Shown: positions 1 to 8,188 of the stretch, one piece after another
Position numbering within the stretch: position 1 is the first letter of the stretch
Layout of the letters: each line of letters opens with the position of its first letter
Origin: an uncultured Muribaculaceae bacterium
GTDB taxonomy: Bacteria; Bacteroidota; Bacteroidia; Bacteroidales; Muribaculaceae
Reading direction: 5' to 3'
DNA: 21,345 nucleotides
Assembly (NCBI GenBank): GCA_910586475.1
Contig: CAJUHM010000040.1
Coordinates: forward strand, 1 to 21,345
Program-made: the position numbers and the translations under genes
Notes under the pieces: generated by a model
What the model saw: the letters and a program-made list of their open reading frames with translations, nothing else
Told to the model about the DNA's origin: nothing
Databases searched by the model: none

Positions 1-66
1 AACCTCACCCCCGGCATCTACATCCGCCGTCAGGGCAACAACGTAAGCAAGATCCTGGTGAAATAA
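1..66 (+). CDS. C-terminal end of a T9SS-type sorting-tail protein (5' partial)
   Basis: Reading from base 1 gives 21 codons and a TAA stop. The peptide contains NLTPGIYIRRQG and ends SKILVK. A short GIYI-type strand followed by a basic/hydrophobic last strand is the pattern of the C-terminal sorting domain (type A, Por secretion tail) that in Bacteroidetes directs exported proteins to the type IX secretion system for surface attachment or release. The rest of the protein lies outside the window, so its function cannot be stated. The gene is followed after 24 bases by a terminator hairpin, so it is the last gene of its transcript. The same tail, almost identical in DNA, is found inverted at the right edge. 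Confidence 0.85.
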   Translation, partial: NLTPGIYIRRQGNNVSKILVK

Positions 67-90
67 AACTACTTTCAGACATACATTTCC

Positions 91-128
91 GAGGGCGCAC
101 CGCAACAGCGATGCGCCCTCGTTTTCTT
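91..128 (+). terminator. Intrinsic terminator of the left sorting-tail gene
   Basis: A perfect 9-bp GC-rich stem, GAGGGCGCA (91-99) with TGCGCCCTC (112-120), encloses a 12-base loop and is followed by GTTTTCTT. This is a classic rho-independent terminator for the gene ending at 66. Its T-run abuts the next promoter. Confidence 0.85.
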
Positions 129-157
129 GGAAAACCGAGGGAAATTACGTAATTTTG
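127..157 (+). promoter_or_regulatory. Bacteroidetes-type promoter (-33/-7) before the pseudouridine synthase gene
   Basis: TTG at 127-129 is followed, after a 20-base spacer, by TAATTTTG at 150-157. This matches the known primary-sigma consensus of Bacteroides (TTTG, 19-21 bases, TAnnTTTG) except that the first base of the -33 box is C. Transcription would be expected to start about five bases after the final G, near 162, which is at or next to the ATG at 163. The site lies immediately after a terminator, where a new promoter is expected. The call rests on pattern matching only. Confidence 0.6.
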
Positions 158-162
158 TCATC

Positions 163-882
163 ATGGAAGTAATCTACGAAGACAACCACATCATCATTGT
201 CAACAAAGAACCGGGCGAGATCGTCCAGGGTGACAAAACCGGCGACGAACCGCTCGTCGAGACCGTGCGGCGCTATATCAAGGAAAAATATGCCAAACCG
301 GGCAATGTTTTCTGCGGTGTCGTTCACCGCCTCGACCGTCCGGTCCACGGACTGGTTGTGTTTGCCAAAACTTCAAAAGCACTCGAACGGATGAACCGGA
401 TGTTCCGCGACGGAGAAGTCCGAAAGACCTACCGTGCAATCACACGCAACATGCCACCCAAACCGGAAGACAGACTGACCGGCTACATCACTTCGACCGA
501 ACGCAACAACAAAAGCTATTTCTGGAAAACTCCACGCGACGGAGCGAAAACGGCAGCGCTCAGCTACAGGCTGATAGCCTCATCCGACCGCTATCATATG
601 CTCGAAGTCAATCTCGAGACAGGCCGCAAACATCAGATCAGGGTGCAGCTCGCATCTATCGGCTGTCCGATCCGCGGCGACCTCAAATACGGCGACAAAC
701 GCTCCAATCCCGACGGATCGATCTCCCTCCAGGCCCACAGCATCGAATTTGTCCACCCTGTCAGCAAAGTTCCGATAAGTGTGACCGCCCCGACTCCGCC
801 CGAACCGCTATGGCAGGCATTCGAAACAATCCTTGACCGGAAAGCTCCGGAATCAAAAACAGAAACCAACCAACAGAACTGA
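163..882 (+). CDS. RluA-family pseudouridine synthase (no S4 domain)
   Basis: The 239-residue protein would convert a uridine to pseudouridine in rRNA or tRNA. The family catalytic block is visible as HRLDRPVHGLVVFAKT at about residues 55-70, with D58 the expected nucleophile. A later RKHQIRVQL segment matches the conserved RxHQIRxH region. There is no N-terminal S4 RNA-binding domain, so this is a short RluA/RluC-like form whose target base cannot be assigned. I chose ATG 163 because it opens the conserved fold; a TTG at 127 in the same frame would add 12 residues but overlaps the -33 box. The histidine after PV occupies a position that is usually small (S/T) in relatives. Only eight bases separate it from the helicase gene, so the two are likely co-transcribed. 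Confidence 0.9.
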   Translation: MEVIYEDNHIIIVNKEPGEIVQGDKTGDEPLVETVRRYIKEKYAKPGNVFCGVVHRLDRPVHGLVVFAKTSKALERMNRMFRDGEVRKTYRAITRNMPPKPEDRLTGYITSTERNNKSYFWKTPRDGAKTAALSYRLIASSDRYHMLEVNLETGRKHQIRVQLASIGCPIRGDLKYGDKRSNPDGSISLQAHSIEFVHPVSKVPISVTAPTPPEPLWQAFETILDRKAPESKTETNQQN

Positions 883-890
883 CAGACAGC

Positions 891-3227
891 GTGGAAGATT
901 ATCTCGACAGACTCAACTCACAGCAGCGCGACGCAGTTGTCTACACCGACGGCCCATCGCTCGTCATAGCAGGCGCCGGCTCGGGCAAGACGCGCGTCCT
1001 GACCTATAAGATCGTCCATCTGCTCAGGAACGGCTACGAACCGTGGCGCATCCTCGCTCTGACATTCACCAACAAGGCTGCCCGCGAGATGCGCGAGCGA
1101 ATCTGCGACCTCGTCGGCGAAAAAACCGCCAGCCAGTTGTGGATGGGTACTTTCCACTCTATTTTTCTGCGTATCATCCGCAGACATGCCGACCGTCTGG
1201 GATTCAAAAACAATCTGACGATCTATGACACGGCCGACAGCAAATCGCTCGTCAAAACCCTCATCAAAGACATGGGACTCGACGACAAGATCTACAAGCC
1301 GAACGTGGTGCTTTCCGCCATTTCTTCGGCAAAGAACATGCTGATCTCGCCGGAAAAATACTCGACGCTGTCCGATGTCATGGAAGCCGACCGCAGAGCA
1401 AGACGGCCGATGATCTATGCGATCTACCGCAACTACCGCGACCGATGCTTCGCGGCAAGCGCGATGGACTTCGACGATCTCCTCTATTACACCAACGTAC
1501 TGCTCCGCGACAATCCTGACCTGCTCCACCACTATCAGGAATTTTTCCGCTATGTGCTCGTCGACGAGTATCAGGACACCAACTTCGCCCAACATGTCAT
1601 AGTCTCGCAGATATGCCGCGAAAGCCATGCCCTCTGCGTTGTCGGCGACGATGCCCAGAGCATCTATTCGTTCCGCGGGGCGAACATCAGCAACATCCTC
1701 AACCTCAAGCGCAGCTATCCGGAACTCGCGACTTTCAAACTCGAACAGAACTACCGTTCGACACAGAATATCATAAACGCCGCCAACTCACTGATCGACA
1801 AGAACACTCAGCAGATCAAGAAGAGCGTCTTTTCGAAAAATGCCGTCGGCGAACGGATCGAGGTCGTCGAAAGCTACAGCGACTTTGAAGAAGGCTATCT
1901 CGTGGCCAACCGGATCTCGCAGATCAGGATGCTCTCGAAGGACTCATATAAGGAATTCGCCATCCTCTACCGCACGAACGCCCAGAGCCGTGTGCTCGAA
2001 GAGTCGCTGCGCAAACGCAATATCCCCTACCGGATCTATGGTGGCCTGTCGTTCTATCAGCGCAAGGAGGTTAAAGACGCTCTCGCCTACTTCCGCATGG
2101 CCATCAATCCCAACGACGATGAGGCCCTGAGGCGAATCATCAACTTCCCTGCCCGAGGCATCGGCGAGACCACTGTCAACAAACTCACACGCGCAGCCAT
2201 TGACGGGAATGTGAGCATCTGGGAAATCATTTCCGACCTGCCGACGTACAGCCCCGGAGTCAACAGCGGAACAGCAAGGAAACTCGATGCGTTCCGCGAG
2301 CTGATCGAAACGTTTGTGACCCTGAACAACGAAGGCGTGAACGCCGACGAACTGGCAACTAAGATCATCTCGGCCACCGGACTGCTCTCGATGCTCGTGT
2401 CAGACCGCACTCCCGAAAATCTCTCGAAACAGGAAAACCTCAACGAGCTACTGTCAGGCACACGCGAATTTGTGACAAACCGTCTGGAAGAGGGTGAGGA
2501 GAATACCTCGCTTGCCGATTTCATGGGTGAAGTCTCGCTCGCTTCCGATCAGGACCAGGACTCGAAAGACGCCGAAGACGGTGATCCCGAAAGAGTCACC
2601 CTCATGACCGCACATGCCGCCAAAGGACTCGAATTCAACAATATCTTCATTGTCGGAGTCGAAGAAGACCTCTTCCCGTCGGCAATGTCGAAAGACTCTC
2701 TGAAAGATATCGAGGAGGAACGACGGCTTCTGTATGTTGCGATGACCCGCGCCAGAAATTTCTGCCTGATGAGCTATGCCAAATCTCGCTACCGCAACGG
2801 GCAGACAACGACATGCTCCCCGTCGCGGTTTCTACGAGACATCGACCGCAAATATCTCTGCATGACAGCCGGATCCTCGCTCGGCACTTCGACCCGCAGT
2901 TTCGACGACTTCTCCGACTCCTACCACTCAAGACCGGTTTTTGTCAGAAATTCGCCGAAAAAAAACGGCACGCAACCGCCGCATCCAAAAGCCGAGACAG
3001 AGCGGCGAGACATTGTGCCACCCCGGCCCAGACCCGGAATTTCGAGAATCCACTCGGCCGATGAGCTGAGCGTAGACATGAGGATCGCCCACGACCGCTT
3101 CGGTGAAGGAGTCATAACTGACATTGACAATTCGCGCCCTGACTCCGCAAGAATAACCGTCAGATTCTCCCACACATCCGAGCGGATACTCCTGCTTAAA
3201 TTCGCCAGATTCGCCATTCTCAACTAA
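891..3227 (+). CDS. pcrA: PcrA/UvrD-type superfamily 1 DNA helicase
   Basis: The 778-residue protein is a 3'-to-5' ATP-dependent helicase of the UvrD/Rep/PcrA family, acting in DNA repair and in clearing recombination intermediates and stalled polymerases. A Q-motif (LNSQQRDAV) is followed by Walker A GAGSGKT (28-34), TFTNKAA, Walker B VDEYQDTN (from 224), the motif around GDDAQSIYSFRGA, QNYRST, and the C-terminal motifs VTLMTAHAAKGLEF and LLYVAMTRA. The last 50 residues (AHDRFGEGVITDID... onward) resemble the PcrA C-terminal Tudor-like domain that contacts RNA polymerase. The linker before it is basic and proline-rich. The start is a GTG at 891; the first in-frame ATG lies beyond Walker A and is ruled out. 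Length is normal for the family (about 720-780). It probably shares a transcript with the preceding pseudouridine synthase. Confidence 0.95.
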   Translation: MEDYLDRLNSQQRDAVVYTDGPSLVIAGAGSGKTRVLTYKIVHLLRNGYEPWRILALTFTNKAAREMRERICDLVGEKTASQLWMGTFHSIFLRIIRRHADRLGFKNNLTIYDTADSKSLVKTLIKDMGLDDKIYKPNVVLSAISSAKNMLISPEKYSTLSDVMEADRRARRPMIYAIYRNYRDRCFAASAMDFDDLLYYTNVLLRDNPDLLHHYQEFFRYVLVDEYQDTNFAQHVIVSQICRESHALCVVGDDAQSIYSFRGANISNILNLKRSYPELATFKLEQNYRSTQNIINAANSLIDKNTQQIKKSVFSKNAVGERIEVVESYSDFEEGYLVANRISQIRMLSKDSYKEFAILYRTNAQSRVLEESLRKRNIPYRIYGGLSFYQRKEVKDALAYFRMAINPNDDEALRRIINFPARGIGETTVNKLTRAAIDGNVSIWEIISDLPTYSPGVNSGTARKLDAFRELIETFVTLNNEGVNADELATKIISATGLLSMLVSDRTPENLSKQENLNELLSGTREFVTNRLEEGEENTSLADFMGEVSLASDQDQDSKDAEDGDPERVTLMTAHAAKGLEFNNIFIVGVEEDLFPSAMSKDSLKDIEEERRLLYVAMTRARNFCLMSYAKSRYRNGQTTTCSPSRFLRDIDRKYLCMTAGSSLGTSTRSFDDFSDSYHSRPVFVRNSPKKNGTQPPHPKAETERRDIVPPRPRPGISRIHSADELSVDMRIAHDRFGEGVITDIDNSRPDSARITVRFSHTSERILLLKFARFAILN

Positions 3228-3271
3228 CACAAAGAAAACCCACCAGACCACCCGGATATACACATAATTAT

Positions 3272-4405
3272 ATGAAAGAAGACCAGCTCCCCACACCGTT
3301 CTATATTGTCTATGAAGAGAAACTGCGCCGCAACCTCTCGCTGATCAGCGACGTTGCCAGCCGGAGTGGCGCGGAGATCATCATGGCTTTCAAAGCCAAC
3401 GCCCTCTGGCGCACTTTCGGAATCATGAGGGAGTTCGGAATCAAATTCACAGCCTCATCGCTCAACGAACTACGTCTCGGCAACAAACACCTCCGGACAA
3501 AGGCCCACAGCTACTGTCCGGCCTATACCGACGAAACGATCGGCGAATACCTCGCCGGCTCGTCGCACATCACCTTCAACTCGCTGAGCCAGGCCGCGCG
3601 CTTTGCCGCTGCTGCCCTCGCAGCAGGAGTCTCGACAGGACTGCGCGTCAATCCGCAGTGTTCGGTGATCGAGACCGACATTTACAATCCGGCCCTACCC
3701 GGATCGCGATTCGGAGTGACTGCCGAAATGCTTGCCGAAAACGGACTGCCTGAAAACATCGAAGGATTCCATTTCCATGCCCTCTGCGAATCATCGGCCG
3801 AAGATCTCGCCCGCGTCCTTGACGCTTTCGAAAGCCAGTTCGGCGGCTATCTTGACCTTCTGAAATGGGTCAACTTCGGCGGAGGTCATCTGATGACCCG
3901 CGAAGGCTATGACACTGAGCGGCTTATCACACTGATTAAAGATTTCCGCTCGCGCCATCCACATCTGACGGTCATTCTCGAACCTGGCAGCGCATTCACC
4001 TGGCGCACTGGCGACCTTATCACCTCGGTCGTCGACATCGTCGACAACCAGGGAATCAAGACAGCGATCATCGACGCTTCGTTTGCCTGCCACATGCCCG
4101 ACTGTCTGGAAATGCCCTACAGACCCGCAATCACCGGATCGCTCGAACCGACCGACGGAAAACCGACCTACCGTCTGGGAGGAAACTCCTGTCTGAGCGG
4201 CGACTTTGTCGGTGACTGGAGCTTCGAAAGCCCCCTGAAAGCCGGCCAGCGTCTGCGACTCGAGGACATGAACCACTACACGACCGTCAAGACCAATATG
4301 TTCAACGGAATTCAGCATCCCGACATTGTTTTTTGTGATCTCAGCGGTGAATGCTCATATCTGCGCCGATTCACTTTCGAGGACTACGAGTCGCGAATGA
4401 GCTGA
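3272..4405 (+). CDS. nspC: Carboxynorspermidine/carboxyspermidine decarboxylase
   Basis: The 377-residue PLP enzyme removes the carboxyl group from carboxynorspermidine or carboxyspermidine, the last step of the alternative polyamine route used by many Bacteroidetes. It has the alanine-racemase-like/group IV decarboxylase fold. AFKANALW holds the probable PLP lysine, K41. Other family blocks seen are FGGGHLMT (about 201-208), LEPGSAFTW (about 236-244), DASFACHMPDCLEMPYRP (about 267-284, with a probable active-site cysteine near 278) and GGNSCLSGDF. The ATG at 3272 gives the usual MKEDQLPTPFYIVYEE opening. The upstream gap of 44 bases has no terminator, so read-through from the helicase gene is likely. 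The partner dehydrogenase of this pathway is not in the window. Confidence 0.93.
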   Translation: MKEDQLPTPFYIVYEEKLRRNLSLISDVASRSGAEIIMAFKANALWRTFGIMREFGIKFTASSLNELRLGNKHLRTKAHSYCPAYTDETIGEYLAGSSHITFNSLSQAARFAAAALAAGVSTGLRVNPQCSVIETDIYNPALPGSRFGVTAEMLAENGLPENIEGFHFHALCESSAEDLARVLDAFESQFGGYLDLLKWVNFGGGHLMTREGYDTERLITLIKDFRSRHPHLTVILEPGSAFTWRTGDLITSVVDIVDNQGIKTAIIDASFACHMPDCLEMPYRPAITGSLEPTDGKPTYRLGGNSCLSGDFVGDWSFESPLKAGQRLRLEDMNHYTTVKTNMFNGIQHPDIVFCDLSGECSYLRRFTFEDYESRMS

Positions 4406-4461
4406 CCGGCGCCCACAACACAAACCATGAACCCATCCGTAAATCAAAAAAATCCGCAGCC

Positions 4462-5460
4462 ATGAAAAAATATTCGGTAATTGTCCCGGTCTACAACCGC
4501 ATCGACGAAGTGCGCGACCTGCTCCAGAGCCTGTCGGCCCAGACATTCCGCAACTTCGAGGTGATAATTGTCGAGGACGGCTCCACGGAACCGTGCGGCG
4601 AAGCAGTTGAATCGTTCGGGAAGCAACTCGACGTCAAATACTTTTTCAAAGACAACGAAGGCCGCTCGATCGCGCGCAACTACGGAATTGAGCGATCCTG
4701 CGGCGACTACCTCATTTTTTTCGATTCCGACTGCGTCATCCCGCCGGACTATTTCGAAATTCTCGACCGGGAGCTACAGAAAATTCCGCTTGACTGCTTC
4801 GGAGGTCCGGACGCCGCCCACTCCTCATTCACCCCGACCCAGAAGGCGATCTCATTTGCGATGACCTCGTTCCTGACCACCGGAGGCATACGCGGCGGAA
4901 AAGTACAGATGGAGAAATTCGTTCCGCGCTCGTTCAATATGGGCTATTCTCGCAAAGTCTACGATAGCGTCGGAGGATTCCGCGAGATGTTTTCGGAGGA
5001 TATCGACATTTCGACACGCATACGTCAGGCCGGATTCAGTATCGGACTGATCCACCCGGCCCACGTTTTCCACAAACGGCGCATTGATTTCCGACGCTTC
5101 TGGCGCCAGGTCTATGTGTTCGGGATGTCGCGCATCACACTGAAGCTCCTATATCCCGATTCGCTTAAACTCGTCCATACGCTTCCGGCCGTTGCCGTGA
5201 TCATAGGAATCATTCTCGTCGCACTCGGTATTTCTGTCAGTCCGTGGTGGCTCCTGCCGATCGGAGTCTACCTCGCGGCGCTCTTCATCGCCGCTCTGGT
5301 CTCTACCCGTTCGGTCGGCATCGCCCTGCGCGCTATTCCGGCCGCGATTGTACAGATCTGCGGCTACGGATGCGGATTCATCAAAGCTTTCATTACAAAA
5401 ATAGTACTCGGACGCGGCCGCAACATCGCCGAAGAGATTGAAATAAGAAAAGGGAAATGA
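4462..5460 (+). CDS. Family 2 glycosyltransferase with C-terminal membrane segments
   Basis: The 332-residue protein has a GT-A type catalytic domain (SVIVPVYNR at 5-13, VEDGST at 37-42, the metal-binding DSD at 88-90, SEDIDISTRIRQAGF at 178-192) followed by roughly three hydrophobic segments at about 241-259, 262-282 and 288-308. It is expected to transfer a sugar from a nucleotide donor at the inner face of the cytoplasmic membrane, for a cell-surface glycan; donor and acceptor cannot be told from sequence. An upstream in-frame ATG at 4351 lies inside nspC and adds 37 residues with no glycosyltransferase character, so ATG 4462 is preferred. The stop overlaps the radC start (ATGA), which indicates translational coupling. 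It stands outside any visible glycan cluster. Confidence 0.88.
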   Translation: MKKYSVIVPVYNRIDEVRDLLQSLSAQTFRNFEVIIVEDGSTEPCGEAVESFGKQLDVKYFFKDNEGRSIARNYGIERSCGDYLIFFDSDCVIPPDYFEILDRELQKIPLDCFGGPDAAHSSFTPTQKAISFAMTSFLTTGGIRGGKVQMEKFVPRSFNMGYSRKVYDSVGGFREMFSEDIDISTRIRQAGFSIGLIHPAHVFHKRRIDFRRFWRQVYVFGMSRITLKLLYPDSLKLVHTLPAVAVIIGIILVALGISVSPWWLLPIGVYLAALFIAALVSTRSVGIALRAIPAAIVQICGYGCGFIKAFITKIVLGRGRNIAEEIEIRKGK

Positions 5461-6161
5461 GACAGAATCCCAATACGGCATCACGCCGGATCGCAGATCT
5501 CAGCGATGACGACAAGCCCCGGGAAAAAGCGCTTGCCAAGGGGATCCGCGTGCTCTCTGACGCCGAACTGCTCGCTCTGCTGATCGGCGGAGGCGTTCCC
5601 GGAAAATCGGCCATCGACCTGGCCCGCGAGATTCTGGACGCATGCGACAACTCGCTCAGCCATCTCTCACAGATGTCGATCCAGGCAATCAGCCGGCGGT
5701 TTGTCGGGATCGGCCCCGCAAAAGCCACAACAATAGCAGCCGCGCTCGAAATCGGAGCGAGAAGCTGTTCGGCAGAAGAGGAGGTGAGCGTGATCCGGCA
5801 GGCCTCGGACGCCTACCGGTGTCTGCTGCCAAAGATGAAAAATCTTCCCCACGAAGAGTTCTGGACAATCTTCCTGCGCCGCAACAACTCAGTGATCATC
5901 TGCGAACAGATAAGCTCCGGAGGCAGCTCGGCGACCTATGTCGAACCGCGCATGATCGTCAAAAAAGCCCTTGACAACATGGCATCGGCAATCATACTCG
6001 GCCACAACCATCCGTCGGGCAACCTGCGCCCCTCATCTCAGGACGACGCTCTGACCAGAAAGATAAAAGAGGCAGCAGCACTGCTCGACATCACCGTCCA
6101 CGACCATATCATCGTAACCCCTTCGGGATTCTACTCCTACGCTGAAGAAGGACGGCTCTGA
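5457..6161 (+). CDS. radC: RadC-family JAMM/MPN protein
   Basis: The 234-residue protein carries an N-terminal helix-hairpin-helix-like part (GKSAIDLAREIL, then RRFVGIGPAKA at about 80-90) and a C-terminal JAB1/MPN domain. The metal motif is complete: HNHPSG at 183-188 with H183 and H185, and S194 and D196 in RPSSQDD; E133/E134 is a candidate catalytic glutamate. RadC was named for a supposed role in DNA repair, but the reaction in vivo is unsettled for this family. Length and architecture are standard. The ATG overlaps the stop of the glycosyltransferase gene as ATGA, with AAGGGA just upstream as a possible ribosome site, so it is translated from the same mRNA. Confidence 0.93.
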   Translation: MRQNPNTASRRIADLSDDDKPREKALAKGIRVLSDAELLALLIGGGVPGKSAIDLAREILDACDNSLSHLSQMSIQAISRRFVGIGPAKATTIAAALEIGARSCSAEEEVSVIRQASDAYRCLLPKMKNLPHEEFWTIFLRRNNSVIICEQISSGGSSATYVEPRMIVKKALDNMASAIILGHNHPSGNLRPSSQDDALTRKIKEAAALLDITVHDHIIVTPSGFYSYAEEGRL

Positions 6162-6195
6162 ACACAGATGGGAGTTGTGTTGTTAAACAATAGAA

Positions 6196-6366
6196 ATGAA
6201 AACAACCAGTAGAACCACAATTCCACCCGTTATGAAAATCGCTGAACACGCAGCCTACATCGCCGGCTATTTGCTGATAGGCATCGGCCTCGGTCTCGGC
6301 ATTGCCCACCTGAAAGAAACGAAAATCAACAAAGAAGCCCGCAAAATCGAGCGTCAGACACGCTGA
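6196..6366 (+). CDS. Small single-pass membrane protein (56 residues), unknown function
   Basis: A 56-residue reading frame starts 34 bases after radC. It has a short polar start, one glycine-rich hydrophobic segment (AAYIAGYLLIGIGLGLGIAH, about 19-38) and a strongly charged basic tail (KETKINKEARKIERQTR). This predicts a single membrane helix with a cytoplasmic basic end. A second in-frame ATG at 6232 would give 44 residues and keeps the helix; I cannot decide between them. I do not recognise a family. It lies on the same strand as radC and converges on the SulP gene. The hydrophobic-then-charged composition argues for a real gene over a chance frame, but conservation is needed to confirm it. 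Confidence 0.55.
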   Translation: MKTTSRTTIPPVMKIAEHAAYIAGYLLIGIGLGLGIAHLKETKINKEARKIERQTR

Positions 6367-6373
6367 TTCCACG

Positions 6374-6405
6374 GGCTTTAAGTCTGTTGACAGAGAGCTT
6401 AAGCC
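6374..6405. terminator. Possible bidirectional terminator hairpin between convergent genes
   Basis: GGCTTTAAGTCT (6374-6385) can pair with AGAGCTTAAGCC (6394-6405) as an imperfect stem with two single-base bulges. It sits exactly where the microprotein gene and the SulP gene converge and includes the SulP stop. Neither side is followed by a T-run, so this is a weak candidate. Confidence 0.25.
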
Positions 6406-8099
6406 TCCATTTCCTGCATCGCCATCTTATTGGCCTTGCGGACTGCAATCGTAATGTGCGAGCAGATATTTTCTGCCCCGATGAGTCTGTCGATGCCAGC
6501 ATGATCGAGAACGTCCTGCACTTCCGGCTTCACGCCAGATAGCACAACCTTGATGCCATCCTTAAGCGACGAGCTGATCAGCATCTCGAGGTTGTGGACA
6601 CCCGTTGCGTCAATAAACGGGACCTTTCTCATACGGATTATGCGGACAACCGGCTTCGACCCGATCGTAGTTCTCATAAGCTCCTCGAATTTTGTGGCCA
6701 CACCGAAGAAGAACGGGCCGTCGATCTCATAGACCTCAACGCCTTTGGCCGCATCGAGGACCTCGTGGCGCGTTGCCTCAGTGCCTTCAGCCACATCGAG
6801 CTGCTCGCCATAGACACGCACCTGAGTGTTCTCCATAACGCGGCGCAGGAAAAGGATGATGGCCAGAAGCAGGCCGATCTCGATTGCGATCGTAAGGTCG
6901 AAGATGACGGTCAGAAGGAAGGTGACCACAAGCACGGCAACATCTCCTTTTGGATTGCGGAAAATTCCGCGGATCGTGCGCCATCCGCTCATATTATAGC
7001 TGACAACGATCAGCACTCCGGCCAGACATGCCATCGGGACGAGGTTGATCAGCGGCATCATGAAGAGGAATATCAGCAACAGGACAACCGCATGGACCAC
7101 TCCCGCAACCGGAGTGCGGCCACCATTGGTGATGTTGGTCATCGTGCGGGCAATCGCACCAGTCACCGGGATTCCGCCGAAAAACGGGACAACGACATTG
7201 GCGATACCCTGACCGATAAGTTCAGTGTTTGAATTGGTGCGCGAGCCTGTCACACCGTCAGCCACCGTGGCCGAAAGCAGCGACTCGATCGCCCCGAGAA
7301 TTGCGATTGTGAAAGCCGATGGAAGCAGTTCGTTGATCGTTTCCATCGAAAGTTCAAATCCGTGTGGCAGAGGGATGTCGGTCGACATGTTGCCGAAGCG
7401 GTCACCGATCGTCTCGATATGAATCCCCTCGCAGCTTCCATTGATGAGCCAGACAACAAATGTCACGACTATAATTGCAATCAGCGCACCGGGAAGTTTC
7501 TTTGAAATCTTCGGCACGAGAACGATTATCAGAATCGAGGCAAGTCCGATTGCAGTTGTGACCCAGTTGACATTGCCGAAGCTGACAAAATATTTGCCCC
7601 ACTTCGGAATAAATGCCGCGGGAAGATCTGTCAGACCAAGACCAAAAAAGTCATTGATCTGAGTCGAGAAGATCGTCAGCGCGATACCGGCCGTAAAACC
7701 GACCACAATCGGATAGGGAATAAACTTTATGACCGTTCCCATATGAAACGCTCCGAGCAGAATCAGAATCAGACCCGCCATGAAAGTCGCTATGGCAAGT
7801 CCCTCAAGACCGTAGCCCGCAATGATACCATAGACAATGACGATAAAAGCTCCGGTCGGTCCGCCGATCTGCACCGAACATCCGCCGAGTGCCGAAACAA
7901 GAAATCCACCGATAATCGCTGTAATAAGACCGATAGTCGGACTAACACCGCTCGCTATTGCAAAGGCCACAGCGAGAGGCAACGCCACAACACCGACCAC
8001 AATGCCCGCAGTCAGATCTGACTTGAGATTGGATGATGAATAATTTTTCAATGCCGAAAACAGTTTCGGTTGAAAATCAAGAGGTCCGGATAATTTCAT
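6399..8099 (-). CDS. SulP-family anion permease with C-terminal STAS domain
   Basis: The 566-residue inner-membrane protein belongs to the SulP/SLC26 family, which moves sulfate, bicarbonate or other anions. The membrane part runs from about 27 to 420 with many hydrophobic segments and the family signature LKSDLTAGIVVGVVALPLAV (25-44) and QIGGPTGAF (77-85). The last 140 residues form a STAS domain (FFFGVATKFEEL, then VPFIDATGVHNLE). The substrate cannot be read from sequence, and no carbonic anhydrase or sulfate-assimilation gene is adjacent. ATG at 8099 is chosen because MKLSGPLDFQPKLF leads straight into the family start; an in-frame ATG at 8159 would add 20 residues unlike the family. The gene stands alone on the minus strand between two plus-strand blocks and has its own promoter candidate. 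Confidence 0.9.
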   Translation of the reverse strand: MKLSGPLDFQPKLFSALKNYSSSNLKSDLTAGIVVGVVALPLAVAFAIASGVSPTIGLITAIIGGFLVSALGGCSVQIGGPTGAFIVIVYGIIAGYGLEGLAIATFMAGLILILLGAFHMGTVIKFIPYPIVVGFTAGIALTIFSTQINDFFGLGLTDLPAAFIPKWGKYFVSFGNVNWVTTAIGLASILIIVLVPKISKKLPGALIAIIVVTFVVWLINGSCEGIHIETIGDRFGNMSTDIPLPHGFELSMETINELLPSAFTIAILGAIESLLSATVADGVTGSRTNSNTELIGQGIANVVVPFFGGIPVTGAIARTMTNITNGGRTPVAGVVHAVVLLLIFLFMMPLINLVPMACLAGVLIVVSYNMSGWRTIRGIFRNPKGDVAVLVVTFLLTVIFDLTIAIEIGLLLAIILFLRRVMENTQVRVYGEQLDVAEGTEATRHEVLDAAKGVEVYEIDGPFFFGVATKFEELMRTTIGSKPVVRIIRMRKVPFIDATGVHNLEMLISSSLKDGIKVVLSGVKPEVQDVLDHAGIDRLIGAENICSHITIAVRKANKMAMQEMEA

Positions 8100-8166
8100 A
8101 TACCTTAAAAATTGTGATGATCTGATTGGAAATGATAAAATCCGGGGGAAACCGCTCACGGGCTAC

Positions 8167-8178
8167 CCCGAATTCGGG
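8167..8178. repeat. Perfect 12-bp palindrome near the SulP transcription start
   Basis: CCCGAATTCGGG is a perfect palindrome without a spacer. It lies next to the SulP -7 box and covers the predicted start of its transcript, a plausible place for an operator, but no regulator is identified. Confidence 0.35.
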
Positions 8179-8180
8179 CG

Positions 8181-8188
8181 CAAAGTTA
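8181..8188 (-). promoter_or_regulatory. Probable -7 promoter element of the SulP gene
   Basis: On the minus strand the sequence reads TAACTTTG followed by C, a full match to the Bacteroidetes -7 box TAnnTTTG with the C that often follows it. No clear -33 TTTG is found at the usual 19-21 base distance. The predicted transcript would begin near 8176, giving a leader of about 75 bases before ATG 8099. The box lies within a loose inverted repeat (AAAGT...ACTTT). The remaining gap between the divergent SulP and ruvA genes (to 8392) is AT-rich; no comparable plus-strand promoter match was found there. Confidence 0.5.

Noticed and set aside
4351..4461. Upstream start of the glycosyltransferase overlapping nspC
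   Set aside because: The extra 37 residues are basic and unlike the family, whose start MKKYSVIVPVYNR fits ATG 4462.
8100..8159. N-terminal extension of the SulP permease from ATG 8159
   Set aside because: The added 20 residues do not resemble the family, and ATG 8099 starts directly at the conserved region.
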